DNA of 64,000 nucleotides from Dendrolimus kikuchii (GCA_019925095.2 CM034394.1:24724272-24788271), one strand, 5' to 3'. Numbered from the stretch's first letter, positions 1 to 11,693 are shown. A program made the numbers and translations. Notes: generated by a model from the sequence alone, not told the origin.

Positions 1-254
1 ATGTAAATATTGCTTCAAGTACGATATGCCAACAGTAACAGACTGACAGACACGGTTTAAGCAAACAGATTGTACGACCACCATACTTAACTAATATTAG
101 TTAGTGATTTTCACACATTAATTATTGTGATATAAAACTTTCACAAAAGTCAGCACATAGTAATCGTAAATAAAGCACTACTAAAAAATTCTTAGTCAAG
201 AATAAAATTACATTTTAAAAGATTTAAAACCACTTTTAATTTATTTTAATCCAA

Positions 255-285
255 ATATTTCGGCCACTTTTCAATGTGTGTCTTC
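255..285 (-). repeat. Penelope-like terminal scrap
   Basis: On the minus strand this reads CATTGAAAAGTGGCCGAAA, matching the hairpin part of the terminal repeat of the Penelope-like element at 59-61 kb. Only about 30 bases are recognisable and the following CGTCGG is lost, so it is an old remnant directly beside the foldback at 296-493. Confidence 0.45.
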
Positions 286-295
286 ATAGGATATA

Positions 296-493
296 GGACC
301 AAATCAGTGGACAGTCAAATTTATTAGCTATTCCCTTCAGTATGCTGTTGCTGCTACCACGCAATCTGCTTAGTAACGAAGCTGTTTTTTTACGCCATAA
401 AAATTAGCTTCGTTACTAAGCAGATTGTCTGGTTGCAACAACAGTACCCTGAAGGGAATAGCTGATAAATTTGACTGTCCACTGATTTGGTCC
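296..493. mobile_element. Foldback MITE with about 90-bp inverted arms
   Basis: The left arm (from GGACCAAATCAGTGGACAGT) and the right arm (ending ACTGTCCACTGATTTGGTCC) are near-perfect reverse complements over about 90 bases, separated by a loop of about 20 bases near 387-406. The arms differ at a few positions, for example around 350-360 against 435-445. No coding capacity. The element could fold into one long hairpin. Superfamily unknown; no clear target duplication is visible, although AGGACTAAATCAGTG recurs just outside the right end (about 503-517). Confidence 0.85.
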
Positions 494-1115
494 TTCATTC
501 AGAGGACTAAATCAGTGTTCGTCATTAATTACTAACATAGACATAAGGGAAAAAAATATTACTAATTACTAATAACATTATTGTGAGTGTTTTGTAAATA
601 TGTATCGGACTTTGTTGTCTTCAAATAAATAAATTATTATTATTATTATAGGACTTGATGTATTTTTTTAGATATTAAGGAATTTTAGGGAATGTAATCA
701 GTCCAAAAGTAACTATAGTTAGAATTGAAGGGAACAGAATGAGCGAAACGAGCAGTAACCGGGTCCTAAACGGTAGGCCATTAGGACTGTACGAGCGACA
801 TTAGTCTTGAGGCATTCACTGGGAAGTAGGGCGCGACGTGACCCGCGCCACGGGCGTTATCGCTCGCCGTGATACGCTACGGTGTGAGGGGTGTATTTTT
901 AGAGCACATTATTTTTTATTTAAAATAAAAATCGGCTAATAATAAACGTTTGAAATATAGGACCGCTTGTATAACGTTGCCTAAATTTATTTAAGAAACA
1001 CTAAACGCATTTAGTACCCTTAAATACAATTAACGTCTTGAACAACGCAAAATGTGTCGCTAAATATGTTTAAAGAACTGTCAAAGTTAATCACCCAAAA
1101 ATGGGTAATTAAATG
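494..1115. other. AT-rich, no gene seen
   Basis: No convincing coding region or family-level repeat. An (ATT)n run near 630-648 after AAATAAATAA resembles the tail of an old retroposon. A slightly GC-richer patch lies at 740-890. Confidence 0.5.
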
Positions 1116-1119
1116 CCTA

Positions 1120-1360
1120 AATGCCAGGTGATAGGGCATTTGCCCGACTGGATGGCTACCATCCCTGGTCTAGAGCATGCCGCCATAACAACTTTGAGTT
1201 GTGTTCCGGCATTAGTGACCAGGTTCCAGACTCACTTAAGAGAGCAGCAGCGTATTTGTAGCACCTTTGATGTTGCAAATGTCCATAGGCGATGGTAACC
1301 GGTTTCCATCCAGTGGGCCGTCTGCCTGCCTGCTGAACTCCTGCAATAAAAATTAAAAAA
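1120..1360 (+). mobile_element. LINE-tailed SINE, short form
   Basis: Starts at GCCAGGTGATAGGGC, runs through the GGTTCCAG box and ends with the LINE-like tail (CCATAGGCGATGGTAACC, then CTGCAATAAAA and an A-rich run). One of six copies that begin at the same internal point. Frames inside it are not genes. Confidence 0.8.
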
Positions 1361-1895
1361 AAAATACATTTAGGACAAAAAAATAGATCCGCATTCTATT
1401 TGGATAATAGAACTGCCAGATTTTACCTGAAGCTAGTTCATCTAGTACATCGTCGACACTATAGAATTCAGATATCTTTGGTCGACATTTTCTGATATAA
1501 TTATTTCAATTCTTAAGATGAATTATTTGCACTTTGATTTGTATTCCGCCGAATATGTGATAAAACGATTGGGAATGTGTGTAGAATTGTTCAGTGCCGT
1601 AAATAGGGCGGAGCCACCGGTGTCCAGGCACAGGGCGTAGATTCTGGGGGGCGCAAAAATGGCCAGACCAGGCAGGACTATTATTTTTTCGGTTTGCTCC
1701 TGGTAGAAACCATGTCTTTCTTAAATAAAATTAAAATAAATTTATTAATTTATAATTTTATGTCTTACTATACTTATAAGGCCGGAATCGAAGTAACTCG
1801 CGCTAAAAGGAAAACAATCTTTTATATTAATTATTTAGTGTACAAATAATTTGTTTAAGACTAATTTGTATACTTTCTCTACATACTACTACTAC
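1361..1895. other. No gene seen
   Basis: AT-rich sequence with one GC-richer patch at 1610-1680 (GGCGGAGCCACCGGTGTCC). Nothing recognised. Confidence 0.5.
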
Positions 1896-2235
1896 TTCAT
1901 CATCATTATCCGAGCGTTAATTCCCGGTTGCGTTCGGAGCGTTCACTCCGACGCCCAGGGTCCGCTTGAAATGATACGGCGAATTATGGTTTTAAGTGTA
2001 GCGGCTGCCGCCCGACCTACACAACCCATATAGGGAAACCAGGAATGGATAGTAGTATGTGGAAAGGAGTAAAGATGAAGGATAATAGGATGAGGAGAAG
2101 GGGGGACACCACTGTCACGGATCAAAGGGAAAGTAACAGTGGCCGCGTGGAGGACCTCGGGCTTGCGTACCCGTGTGCGCTATAAAATGTCGGACAGGCA
2201 TTTTACAGGAGGCACCCTCTGAGGGAATACTACTA
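1896..2235. repeat. Composite of two LINE 3'-end scraps
   Basis: Bases 1898-1970 (CATCATCATTATCCGAGCGTTAA onward) match on the minus strand the tail of the second RTE-like family seen at 57.9 kb. Bases 2030-2235 end in GAATACTACTACTACT, a short tandem tail typical of an RTE-type 3' end on the plus strand. The two pieces abut and neither has an intact frame. Confidence 0.5.
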
Positions 2236-2456
2236 CTACTTAAATGACAAAAATTCATTTACATAGCAGCTCGCTCCAACCTCTTATACTAAATTTTGTA
2301 TAACGTTTTTGTTTATCTTGCCATGCTTGTAAGGAATTTGTGGAGACATATTGCAGCATAACATTTTAGCACGTCATGTCATTATTATAACTATAACATT
2401 ATTTTTCTTTCCTTTTATTGTCTTGGTCTTATTTAGTATGCATTGTTTGCTAAAAA

Positions 2457-2750
2457 TCCATTAATTCTTCAAAAAGTAATTCTGTAACATACTTCTGTAC
2501 AAAACTTATAAAAAAAAGAATTTGAGATATAAATAGGGTATGAAATATAAAGAAAAACAATATTTAGCTAGACCTGTTGCTGGGGAGTTTCTTGCCGCTT
2601 CTTCTCCTTTACAGCATCAACACGTTACGAAGCGGTGTACATAGAATAGGAAGTGAAAATTAAATTTTAACTTTCATGTATGACCTTCAAAAAGTTTTGC
2701 TCCAGTGAAACTTATTTTTAATAAAAAAATTTGAATTTGAATTGGAATTA
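2457..2750 (+). repeat. Dispersed repeat, LINE/PLE-like 3' end, copy 1
   Basis: About 290 bases nearly identical to 46870-47166 in the same orientation. Key landmarks are GAGTTTCTTGCCGCTTCTTC, CATCAACACGTTACGAAGCGG and an end in TTTGAATTTGAATTGG. The GAGTTTCTTG...GCGAAGCGGT module also occurs in the 3' untranslated part of the Penelope-like element at 59.25 and 61.1 kb. Probably a 3' end of a retroelement; not coding. Confidence 0.75.
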
Positions 2751-2879
2751 CTAATTGATTAATACTTAATAAATAATACTAGGTGAATCATAAACAACTT
2801 AAGTAACTAGAGGTACTCTGATGTAGCAGTACATTATTTTCTTATATTTTGTGTTTATATGTAAAAAGGTAGACTCGAC

Positions 2880-3110
2880 CTTGACATCTGGAAGTCGTCC
2901 TAGGTGCATTGCACACGCTCCTTCATGCCATACGTGAGCAAACTATAGAATGATCTCTCTCTTGCGGTTTTCCCACAACGCTACAATATAGGGCTCTTCA
3001 AAAAGAGGTAGGCAATGCAACGGCACCCTTGGTGTTGCAGATGTCTATGAGCGACGGTAACCACTTGCCATCACGTGGATCCGTTGGCCAGTTTGCCTAC
3101 AAACAAACAT
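2880..3110 (+). mobile_element. CR1-group LINE 3' end, decayed
   Basis: Translated with frameshifts, it follows the last residues of the 990-aa LINE protein (around TTMIWRELPAEVFP and MGSFKKG), then the LINE tail GGTGTTGCAGATGTCTATGA and GCGACGGTAACC. Heavily mutated, so an old 5'-truncated insertion. Confidence 0.6.
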
Positions 3111-3327
3111 AAAAAACAAGTATATTTGTACAGTGTTATGCGTACATTATTTTGCTACAATAAATATTTTTCTTTCTTTGCTTCTGTCTATTCTATATTG
3201 CGATATAATTATAACGGCTAAATGATCAAAAATAATTTTCAAAGTACCCACATATAAAAAATAATATAATTGTATCCACAATGCCTTTTAATGATTTAAG
3301 AATTGTATTTTCTACTTTATATACCTA

Positions 3328-3545
3328 GGACCTAGAGGTCCCGGCAGACGTTGTCCTTCCCTAAAAAAGAAAAATCTAGAACCTGGTTCCAGCTCTACCT
3401 ACCGGTTCCAATTGTATATTCAAACTATTCGGGGACCTACTTAAGCGCACACAAAAAATTTCATTGAAATTGGTAAAGTCGTTCTCTAGTTATGCGCGTA
3501 CATACAGTTCTACGATTCATTTTATTTATATAGATAGATTTATTT
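3328..3545 (-). mobile_element. Helitron-like fragment
   Basis: On the minus strand it carries the body seen in other Helitron-like copies here: an ATATATAAATAAAATGAATCG-like start, GAACGACTTTACCAATTTC, GGTTCCAG and an end near GTCTGCCGGGACC. Compare 24.4 and 32.2 kb. Noncoding. Confidence 0.5.
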
Positions 3546-4868
3546 GATTTAAACAATGGACGTTTATCACCTCTACGAAAACCTTCATAGTATATGAACT
3601 GCCAAGCAGTGGCCAATTTGTAGAATGCGACTGTCAAGCGTCACAAGCTTTGAGGAAATTGCTCCTCACTCCACTCATCGCTCCGCTCCCGCTTCCGCTC
3701 TCAGTTGGTCCTCACTAAAACAGTTGACAAAACGCTAAAAATTATTACATCTGTAACAGATTTTTTAAATGCCATTGCTGGCGATAATCGAATGGTAAAT
3801 AATGAAGTTATCATACATACAGACGCTCTTTGCTTTCATTTCAGTTCAAAGAGTAATGGACTCTTTAGTTATATTTAAGGGAGTAGCCAATGATTCAATT
3901 TTATAATTCTTTTTATATAAAAAAAATTGTTATAAGAAATTTATTCCACAATGAACCAAACGTGTATATCATTTGATAAAACTTGTTTCTAAAATCAAGA
4001 TTATATTACGGTCCCGATACATTTAAATCTAAAAGTAGATTAATCTCGTTGGTTTCAAATGGGAATCAAAAACATAATTTACATAAAAAGCACAAGAGCA
4101 AAAATGATTGATTTCTCTAGAAAAAAAAACATCTCCTAGTTCACTATATTGAAGATGTTCCTGGTTTAATTCTCGAGAGAACATTGGAACTTTCCGTAAT
4201 TTCTCCTAGAGTTTATTGTATATCACTCTAACATAGCTTGCTTAACATGGCAATATACAATGTTTGTTAGTGTGTGTGTTTGCCTGCTTGCCGGTTCAAA
4301 ATATATCACGTAAAATCTTTTGTCTAAACTTGAGGAATAGAAATGGAGCTCAAACAGATTTTACGCTTGGCACGTGTATTCCTTATTGGCGAGCAAAAAG
4401 ATATATATATTCTAAAAATATTGTAATATACTTGAAATATAAAAATACTTGCTTTGATAAAGTACAATTTTAAGACAGAACATTTGAACAAAAATAGTAC
4501 ATCGATTTTTTTTTTCATATATGTCCATCGAGTCCTGTAGTTTAGCGATAACTTTCATATGGCAAATCCAAACTTAGTTCCTTAAGGTATTAAAACAGCA
4601 AAGCACACCTGTCCATATTCGAACGGAACAAACGTTTTAAGCTGACGGAACTCAATTAAAATTATTGTCTCATCAATGGTACAGCGGATTCACGGGCACG
4701 AGCAAATTGCCACGCTGAATTATTAAACTGTGTCAATTTTTAATCCCCGCGCACGTTTAAATTCAGCGGTAGACGACCGCAGTGCTGTACTGTAATCCCG
4801 AGCGGTTTGTTTGGACCAAGACACGATGTTAGAGCGAACAAAACCTGTCTATACTACTTAACAATAAT
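3546..4868. other. AT-rich, no gene seen
   Basis: Short frames at 4264-4518 have low-complexity composition and no recognisable domain. A slightly GC-richer patch at 3600-3740 also shows nothing I can name. Confidence 0.5.
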
Positions 4869-5181
4869 ATTTTTTTTTATTGCAGGAGTTCAGCAGACAG
4901 GCAGACGGCCCACTTGATGGAAAGCGGTTACCATCGCCTATAAACATTTGTAACACCAAAGGTGCTACAAATGCGTTGCTGCTCTCTTAAGGGAGACTGG
5001 AACCTGGTCACTAATGCCGGAACACAATACAAGGTTGTTATGGCGGCATACTCTAGACCAGGGGTGGTCGCCATCCAGTCGAGCAAATACCCTACCACCT
5101 GGCTGTGGGTTGTTTTGTCGCCTCTTACGACAGGCCGCCTGGCCGCAGGAAATTGTATTCTTTCTTCGTTCCTGCACGGAT
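4869..5181 (-). mobile_element. LINE-tailed SINE, long form
   Basis: Near-complete copy on the minus strand, from the head (CCGTGCAGGAACGAAGAAAG) to the A-rich tail at 4870-4882. Contains GGCCTGTCGTAAGAGGCGAC, GGTTCCAGTC and the shared LINE tail GCGATGGTAACCGC. Frames on both strands here are by-products. Confidence 0.85.
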
Positions 5182-5189
5182 GGAATGAA

Positions 5190-6115
5190 CGAACGAATAA
5201 TATGTGTATGTGCGTATTAACAATAAACATAAAAATAAAACGATAAATATACTAGTGAAATAATGTCTGCGTTAACTTTAAAAAACTAATTGTTAAGAAT
5301 AGTAAAGCATTTGCTAGGACTCCGTAGGGCCAATGATATAACAGAAGACTTTCACGATCATTCTCACCAACCTATCAGTGAGTCAAAGTTTCCTGAAATT
5401 AATACCTAATGATTTATTTTTAGTACATAATGTGATTACCATAGTTACCCAAGCACATACCTATAACGTTGATAAATTAATTATGTAGAATGAAATATGT
5501 ATCGAAATAAAAAATAAAACAAAATGTCATGTGAAAAATCAAACGGAACATTATACAAGATATTACTTGTAAATGTTATACGGCACACTTTAGAAGACAT
5601 TACATAGCAAATTCTTTGAAAAGTGGTGCAAAATACATGGTATAATTTATTGCTAAATAGTTATGGTTAAAACTGAGTAGTCCATGTACGTACCAAAATC
5701 TGTCAATACAGAAAACAGTAAACTTTCGGAGATGTTCAGAATAAACATAGGTTACAAATATTATCACATAGCATTTAAGATTTCTGTATATATAGACTTA
5801 AGTTTAATGTTAAATTAATTAAGCAATAATTACATCTAGAGTACAACACTCGACGACTTATTTTGTATTCATCTCCAGCGGTCAAGCCTAGCTCCCGCAG
5901 CGATTGAGCCATGGGCTTTCGCTAATGGCGCCTCACTCTATCCAACGCGGTAACTATCATCAACGCACTACTCAACTTACTATAAACCCCACAAGTTACA
6001 TATGATCCACAAGAATATTGGCGACAAATTGCTTTGCAGTTTGTCACAGAAGAATAAATAAATATGAAAAAGCTATTTTATTAGTAATATGTATGTTTCA
6101 ATTCTGTATAATATA
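5190..6115. other. No gene seen
   Basis: AT-rich DNA without a family I can recognise. A short GC-richer tract lies at 5870-5960 (GGTCAAGCCTAGCTCCCGCAG). Confidence 0.5.
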
Positions 6116-6118
6116 TAA

Positions 6119-6392
6119 TGCATGATGAAAGAATGACTAAACAGTAATACAATGCAAAAGTGGATGGATGCAGAAGTCGTGGAAGGCCACGACACACCTT
6201 ACATGATCAAATTGATCGTGTGCTAGCAGAAGGTGATGTCAGGAGCCTTAAGAACAGACGAGCGTGCATGACAAGAGTTATGAATGTCAAAGAAGCAAGT
6301 GAGGTGTGTAAGAATAAGCCTAAATGGCGCTCTGTTGTTCGTGCCTACCCCGCAAGGGAACTGGCGTGAAGTTGTGTATGTATGTATAATAT
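6119..6392 (+). mobile_element. RTE 3' fragment
   Basis: Encodes the C-terminus of the RTE reverse transcriptase family of this window (VDGCRSRGRPRHT, then VKEASEVCKNKPKW and YPARELA, stop TGA), followed by GAAGTTGTGTATGTATGTAT. 5' truncated; ATGT-repeat tail at the 3' end. Confidence 0.85.
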
Positions 6393-7350
6393 AAACTTTC
6401 ATTTATTTACTTTTAGAAAAATTTAAAATTTCCGCTACCGCTTGTGAATTAGGGCAAGTGTAACAGTGACCAATAATAGGCTCTTTGGTCAATAGAGAGT
6501 CTACAATTGGTGTTTAATTCAACCACATTGTTTACGGATTTAAATTTATTGAATTTAATAAAATAACGGTTCATAATAACAGAAACTCACAAACTCATTA
6601 CTCATTCAACAACAGTGCTGTTACACGTCAAGGATTGACGTGTATTACTAGGATAAGCCCGCGACTTTGTTCACGCTTGGTGCTTCAAATTGGTGGGAGG
6701 GGTTCTAAATTCTGTGACGTCATATTTCAAAATCTAATATAGTGTTACAACTTAGCTCCCCGACAAAGACAAATTCCACGAAGCACGCTATTACCTGTCG
6801 GCCTTTGAACCAATTGTAATACCTTTATGATTGTCTTATTTTGTTTACTCATTTATTGGTTATTGTGGAGAAGCCTATTGTACTCGTTTATGGCCGTTTG
6901 CAGGCATAATTAACCAGGTGTGCGGATTACGATTTCTAGGAAATTAAGTCGACGATACGGGCGGTGCATGGCATCAATAGTTATAAATATTTTATGAACA
7001 GATATGAGTAGAAGGGTTATTTTGATAATATCCTGAAAAGCACCCCACGCTTTTTTTACAATAAAATCATTTTTCTTACACTATTTTTAATTCAAATTTA
7101 TTAAAATTTGTTTTCTATTTTTTAGTTGGATTTTCTATAAAAGCGTATTTTTTTAAACTATTATTTATTTTTAATTTTTTTGTGATTATTCAGTGATTTA
7201 ATTCCCCTCTCCGTGGAAACTTTGAAGAAAGAATTAAATACACTCTTATGATAAAATGGAACGTTATGTAAAAATAAGCTTTTGAGATCCTGCATATCAT
7301 GTAGCAGCAGAGTGATAGCCAAGACAAGTAAAACGAGCCCAAACACGACG
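6393..7350. other. No gene seen
   Basis: AT-rich. No recognisable coding region. The minus-strand frame at 7161-7448 has no domain signature. Confidence 0.5.
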
Positions 7351-7354
7351 GGTC

Positions 7355-7545
7355 TATCTTGTTTTGTACAGGAGTTCCTATAGCCACCTTCCGACTTCAT
7401 CATCAGATCAGTTCCATGTATTATTGCATTGTCACGCGATATGCACATACGTGCAAAATTTCAGCTCAATCGGACACCGGGAAGTCGATCAAATTTAACT
7501 TGAAAGATTCCGTTACAAACATACGTATGAAGCTAATAAAAGCGT
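7355..7545 (+). repeat. Dispersed repeat pair, copy 1
   Basis: Shares CATCATCAGATCAGTTCCAT, ATTGCATTGTCACGCGATAT and AAATTTCAGCTCAA with 10652-10775 in the same orientation. Probably a transposon end; family not identified. Confidence 0.6.
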
Positions 7546-7582
7546 TAAAAAAAACAAGAGCGCAGTTATAAAAACTCGCATT

Positions 7583-7818
7583 TGCCAGGTGGTAGGGCAT
7601 TTGTCCGACTGGATGGCGACCACCCCTGGTCTAGAGTATGCCGCCATAACAACCTTGTGTTGTGTTCCCGCGTTAATGACCAGGTTCCAGTCTCCTTTAA
7701 GAGAGCAGCAGCGCATTTGTAGCAGCTTTGGTGTTGCAAATGTCCATAGGCGATGGTAACCGCTTTCCATCAAGTGGGCCGTCTGCCTGTCAGCTGAACT
7801 CCTACAAATAAAAAAAAG
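7583..7818 (+). mobile_element. LINE-tailed SINE, short form
   Basis: Begins TTTGCCAGGTGGTAGGGC, the fixed start of the short form, and ends CTCCTACAAATAAAAAAAAG. The LINE-like tail (CCATAGGCGATGGTAACCGC) is intact. Confidence 0.85.
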
Positions 7819-7829
7819 GGAGCATAAAA

Positions 7830-8620
7830 GGCTATCTACGGCACTGGCAGGAAGGAGACCTACGAATGTGACCAACTGTGACAAGGACAAAGGCGAGGTC
7901 AAAAAATCATGAAATTCATGTGACGTAATTTGTGGACTGCCCCTTAGCCCCCATTTAGTTTCAATTTTTTTTTTATATTAACCACTCTACTGACTCGAGT
8001 TCCGTACCCTTTTTTACAACTTAATGTCTAGATTTAATTTTTTTGAATATAACACGATTAGTTATTTTGATTCTTGTGTGTGACATTAATTTATTGATTT
8101 TTGTGTTGAGGTGTATGTATCTTACGAATAACTTATTATATTAATTTATTCTAGTTTTAATACTAAACTTATACTAATGTAGAGTGTATCTGTTACATGC
8201 TGGTGTTGTAAGGAGATGCAGGTGCAGGATGGGCCTTATATATATCGTCCTATCTAGTACCATGTGTGTTTTCATTTTTAAATTCACACAAATTCGACAC
8301 CCCTTTAGATTAAGGGCCTGTTTCACAATGTTCAAGTAAAGTACGCTATAGCTATTTGACAAATTAATTATAGAATATAATAGAATATACTTTATTGCAT
8401 AACATTAAGATACAATTCAAAAAGTTTAAGTACACAAGACAATAGGTGGTCTTATCACTAAGTGCAATTTCTTCCAGACAACCTTAGGATGGATTAGAGA
8501 AAAATTGTGTGACATGTGGGTTTTGCAATATATCTAGAATAAAAATAAAATTATATATATAAAATTTTTAAATAGCAAGTACAATAGACATAGAAATAAG
8601 ACAAAAATATACATATATTG
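7830..8620. other. No gene seen
   Basis: AT-rich sequence with no coding region or repeat family that I recognise. Confidence 0.5.
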
Positions 8621-8628
8621 ATATATAC

Positions 8629-8834
8629 ATACATACATACATACATAACTTCACGCCAGTTCCCTTGCGGGGTAGGCACGAACAACAGAGTGCCATTTAG
8701 GCTTATTCTTACACACCTCACTTGCCTCTTTGACATTCATAACTCTTGTCATGCAAGCTCGTCTGTTCTTAAGGCTCCTGACATCACCTTCTGCTAGTAC
8801 ACGATCAATTTGATCATGGAAGGTGTGTCGTGGT
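8629..8834 (-). mobile_element. RTE 3' fragment with target duplication
   Basis: Minus-strand copy of the RTE C-terminus, from HDQIDRVLAEGD to the stop, with CATA repeats (reverse of the ATGT tail) at the left end. ATATATACAT is found on both sides (about 8621 and 8842), the likely target duplication. Confidence 0.85.
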
Positions 8835-8893
8835 ATGTCCATATATACATAAATAATAATCATATTAATAATGTATAGAAATACGTAAATATA

Positions 8894-9001
8894 CATACAT
8901 AAGTTCACACCAATTCCCTTGCGGGGTAGGCACGAACAACAGAGCGCCATTTAGGCTTATTCTTACACACCTCACCTGCTTCTTTGACATTCATAACTCT
9001 A
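8894..9001 (-). mobile_element. RTE 3' fragment, 108 bp, with target duplication
   Basis: Second, shorter minus-strand RTE copy 60 bases from the first, covering only the last ~30 codons. TACGTAAATAT flanks it on both sides, so it is an independent insertion, not a duplication of its neighbour. Confidence 0.8.
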
Positions 9002-9009
9002 ATTACGTA

Positions 9010-9470
9010 AATATGTTATATTAAATACGTATTTACGTTAATTATGCGACACACAAAAGTCCTGGATAGTTCTAGTTGCGTTTCACGATCATCCTACCTA
9101 TAAGTTTATTTGCCACACAGCTGTTTGCCATTTACTAATTGGTAGGTTTTGCAACTTCGCATTTTATAGTTCCGTTATACGAAATGCATGTATTAGGAAA
9201 TATATTCTGTGGTGTAAACACTCGTGAACCTATGTTTTAATCATTTTAATGTACATTTTAGCTTGACACATGTCATCCCTTAATTTTCATTGATAAAAAA
9301 AAATGGCAGCTAGACTTGCTATTGGTCACTCGATCAGACATAGTTTACAGGCCACTTTATTTGCTAGTTAGTGTTACTATTAATTGTGAAACGCAAACGT
9401 TGCCTTTATTCGATAAATAAGTTGTAAGTAGCTTATTGGGGACTTTATTTGGACTTTGTGAAACAGGTCC
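9010..9470. other. No gene seen
   Basis: AT-rich; nothing recognised. Confidence 0.5.
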
Positions 9471-9475
9471 TTTTT

Positions 9476-9985
9476 TTTTTAACTCCTTCGTTAGCCCAGG
9501 CGAGCAAGATTTGCCCGGGTCTACGACTACTTGTTTTCTACTATACGATAAATATATACTATTGCGGATTGGATTTCATGGGAACTGGATGGTGGTTGGT
9601 ATGAGTTGGCTTATGTTGGCCAAAGATTTTATACTTCGGGGGCCTTTAGCTATCAAGGGAGCAAAGGATTCATCACCCCCGCTGACGAAGTGAATGTGTT
9701 CTGATTCCCGGGGCACATTCAGGCACTTTTTGCGCTGGATCGGACTGGGCGTAACTACGTTCTAAGTCTCAGCCTTTCCTACATAAAAAGCGCGGGGCAC
9801 ATGGGAGGAGGGTGGTTTTAGTGGGTAATGACTGTTGCCCGTGCAACACAACGTTCTCTGAGTCTCCACACAAGCTGGCTTGATTAGTTTTCGGATTGCC
9901 CCTTATCAAAGGGGAAAGCCTTCATGATCAACTATGGTCTAATCCCTTGCAAAGGACCCAGTATTGTGCGTAAAAAAAAAAGATT
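9476..9985 (+). repeat. Poly-A-tailed repeat, copy 1
   Basis: Resembles 35948-36352 in the same orientation: both carry GCTGACGAAGTGAAT-like sequence, GGCGTAACTACGTTCTAAGT, GCGGGGCACATGGGAGGAGG, GAGTCTCCACACA and an A-run at the right end. The frame at 9436-9693 is not conserved between the copies. Probably the 3' part of a retroposon. Confidence 0.65.
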
Positions 9986-10650
9986 CTATACTTACATATA
10001 CTAAATAAGAATATTTTAGTACTCATATATATATATTACCTGCATATACGATACAGGCCCTTATTATATAGGTATTAGTATAGGCGAAGTTACTGTTTAC
10101 GTGACGCAACAAAAATTTGAATGCTTGCCCTTAACATAAAGGCTCCGCCTACACTGGATTCGAACACTTTATAAATCAAAAAGACATTTTTTTTATCGTC
10201 ATTTATTTTTCGTTTGAAATCTTTTTTGTTATTTAATTATCTGTGACTTGGATTCTCATAAATTGCTGCGTTGGTCATGTACAAACATTTTGGAGCACTT
10301 CAAATATTTTAAGTAGTTCTTTAGAACGGGTGATAAGGTTGAATTTCGTATACTTGTCGTTTCGATAGGTGGTTTTAAATTGATGGCGGGAGAGTGCGAT
10401 AAAAATCTCTTTTTTAACCTATTTTTAGTGCTTCGGTAATTATCGGGCTCGTGTCGTTTTAGACGCATTTTATTACACAACAATTTCTGTCAAATTAAGG
10501 TAATTGTGTGAGGGGTGTATGCAAGAAAAAAATTGTTGAATGTAACATGGCAATTTCATGGTTATTATTGTATTTGTACAGTCAATCGAATTATAGTTTT
10601 ATTTGTATAAAATATTTTATTTATAATTTGTTTTCGTAATTAATAAGGGC
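9986..10650. other. No gene seen
   Basis: AT-rich DNA. The minus-strand frame at 10256-10483 has no recognisable domain. Confidence 0.5.
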
Positions 10651-10651
10651 C

Positions 10652-10775
10652 GCACAGGAATTACTATGGCCACCTTCCGTCCAACTCCATCATCAGATCA
10701 GCTCCATAGTATATTATTGCATTGTCACGCGATATACATATGCGTGAAAATTTCAGCTCAACTAGCGGTGTGTAA
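10652..10775 (+). repeat. Dispersed repeat pair, copy 2
   Basis: Same family as 7355-7545, sharing ATTGCATTGTCACGCGATAT and AAATTTCAGCTCAAC, but ends earlier. Confidence 0.6.
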
Positions 10776-11090
10776 CTCCTGAGTGATTAACTCAAAAGAT
10801 ATATATCCGACGCGAAGAGTGATTAGATCTGTATACCACTTGCGTTCAAAATGTGTCTTTATATCTTTAACTCATTAGTTCATTCCTGATCCACGCGATG
10901 ACTATAGATCCGAATGAGAAGAAACTAGAAAGAATGATTAGCCCGCGCACTGCTCACGCATAGTAAGTGAACGAGGAAACCGAATATAATAGCCAAGCCA
11001 AAATAAATCGTAACACTATAGTTTTATGGTGTAATTTTGTTTTAATGTAATTTAATGTAATGTAATAGGAATGTCGTATGAATTACGTAC

Positions 11091-11473
11091 ATACATACAT
11101 AACTTCACGCCAGTTCCCTAGCGGGGTAGGCACGAACAACAGAGCGCCATTTAGGCTTATTATTACACACCTCACTTGCTTCTTTGACATTCATAACTCT
11201 TGTCATGCACGCTCGTCTGTTCTTAAGGCTCCTGACATCACCTTCTGCTGGTACACGATCAATTTGATCATGGAAGGTGTGTCCTGGCCTTCCACGACTT
11301 CTGCATCCATCCACTTTTGCATTGTATATCTGTTTAGTAATTCTTTCATCATGCATTCTTTCCACATGCCCGAACCACCGGAGCATTCCTTTCCTTACCT
11401 TCACCCCGACACTCTCTTTCAGACCAACTCTCTTTTTTACGAATTCGTAAGAAAGGGAGTTGGTCCTCTCTTT
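11091..11473 (-). mobile_element. RTE 3' fragment with 17-bp target duplication and 5' inversion
   Basis: Minus-strand RTE copy (residues from RVGLKESVGVKVRKGMLRWF to YPARELA) flanked by TCGTATGAATTACGTAC on both sides. Next to the 5' end, 11440-11470 repeats the adjacent AACTCTCTTTCTTAC stretch in inverted order, forming a hairpin centred on TACGAATTCGTA. This is the pattern expected of twin priming during target-primed reverse transcription. Confidence 0.9.
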
Positions 11474-11693
11474 CGTATGAATTACGTACTTATATTTATA
11501 CATAGTCAAAGGTAGCTAATTTTTAGTTTATTTTTGCTGTTAATATTAGTGTGTGATAGGTGTCTCACCTTTTAATAGGTAACAATGAAATGTAGAATGC
11601 TGTAGCTTACCTAGAAAATATCTGTAAATAAGTGTCTTGAAGAGACGCAACTTACATATTTCAGGAAAAATTCAATAAACAGTTAAATCGTTT

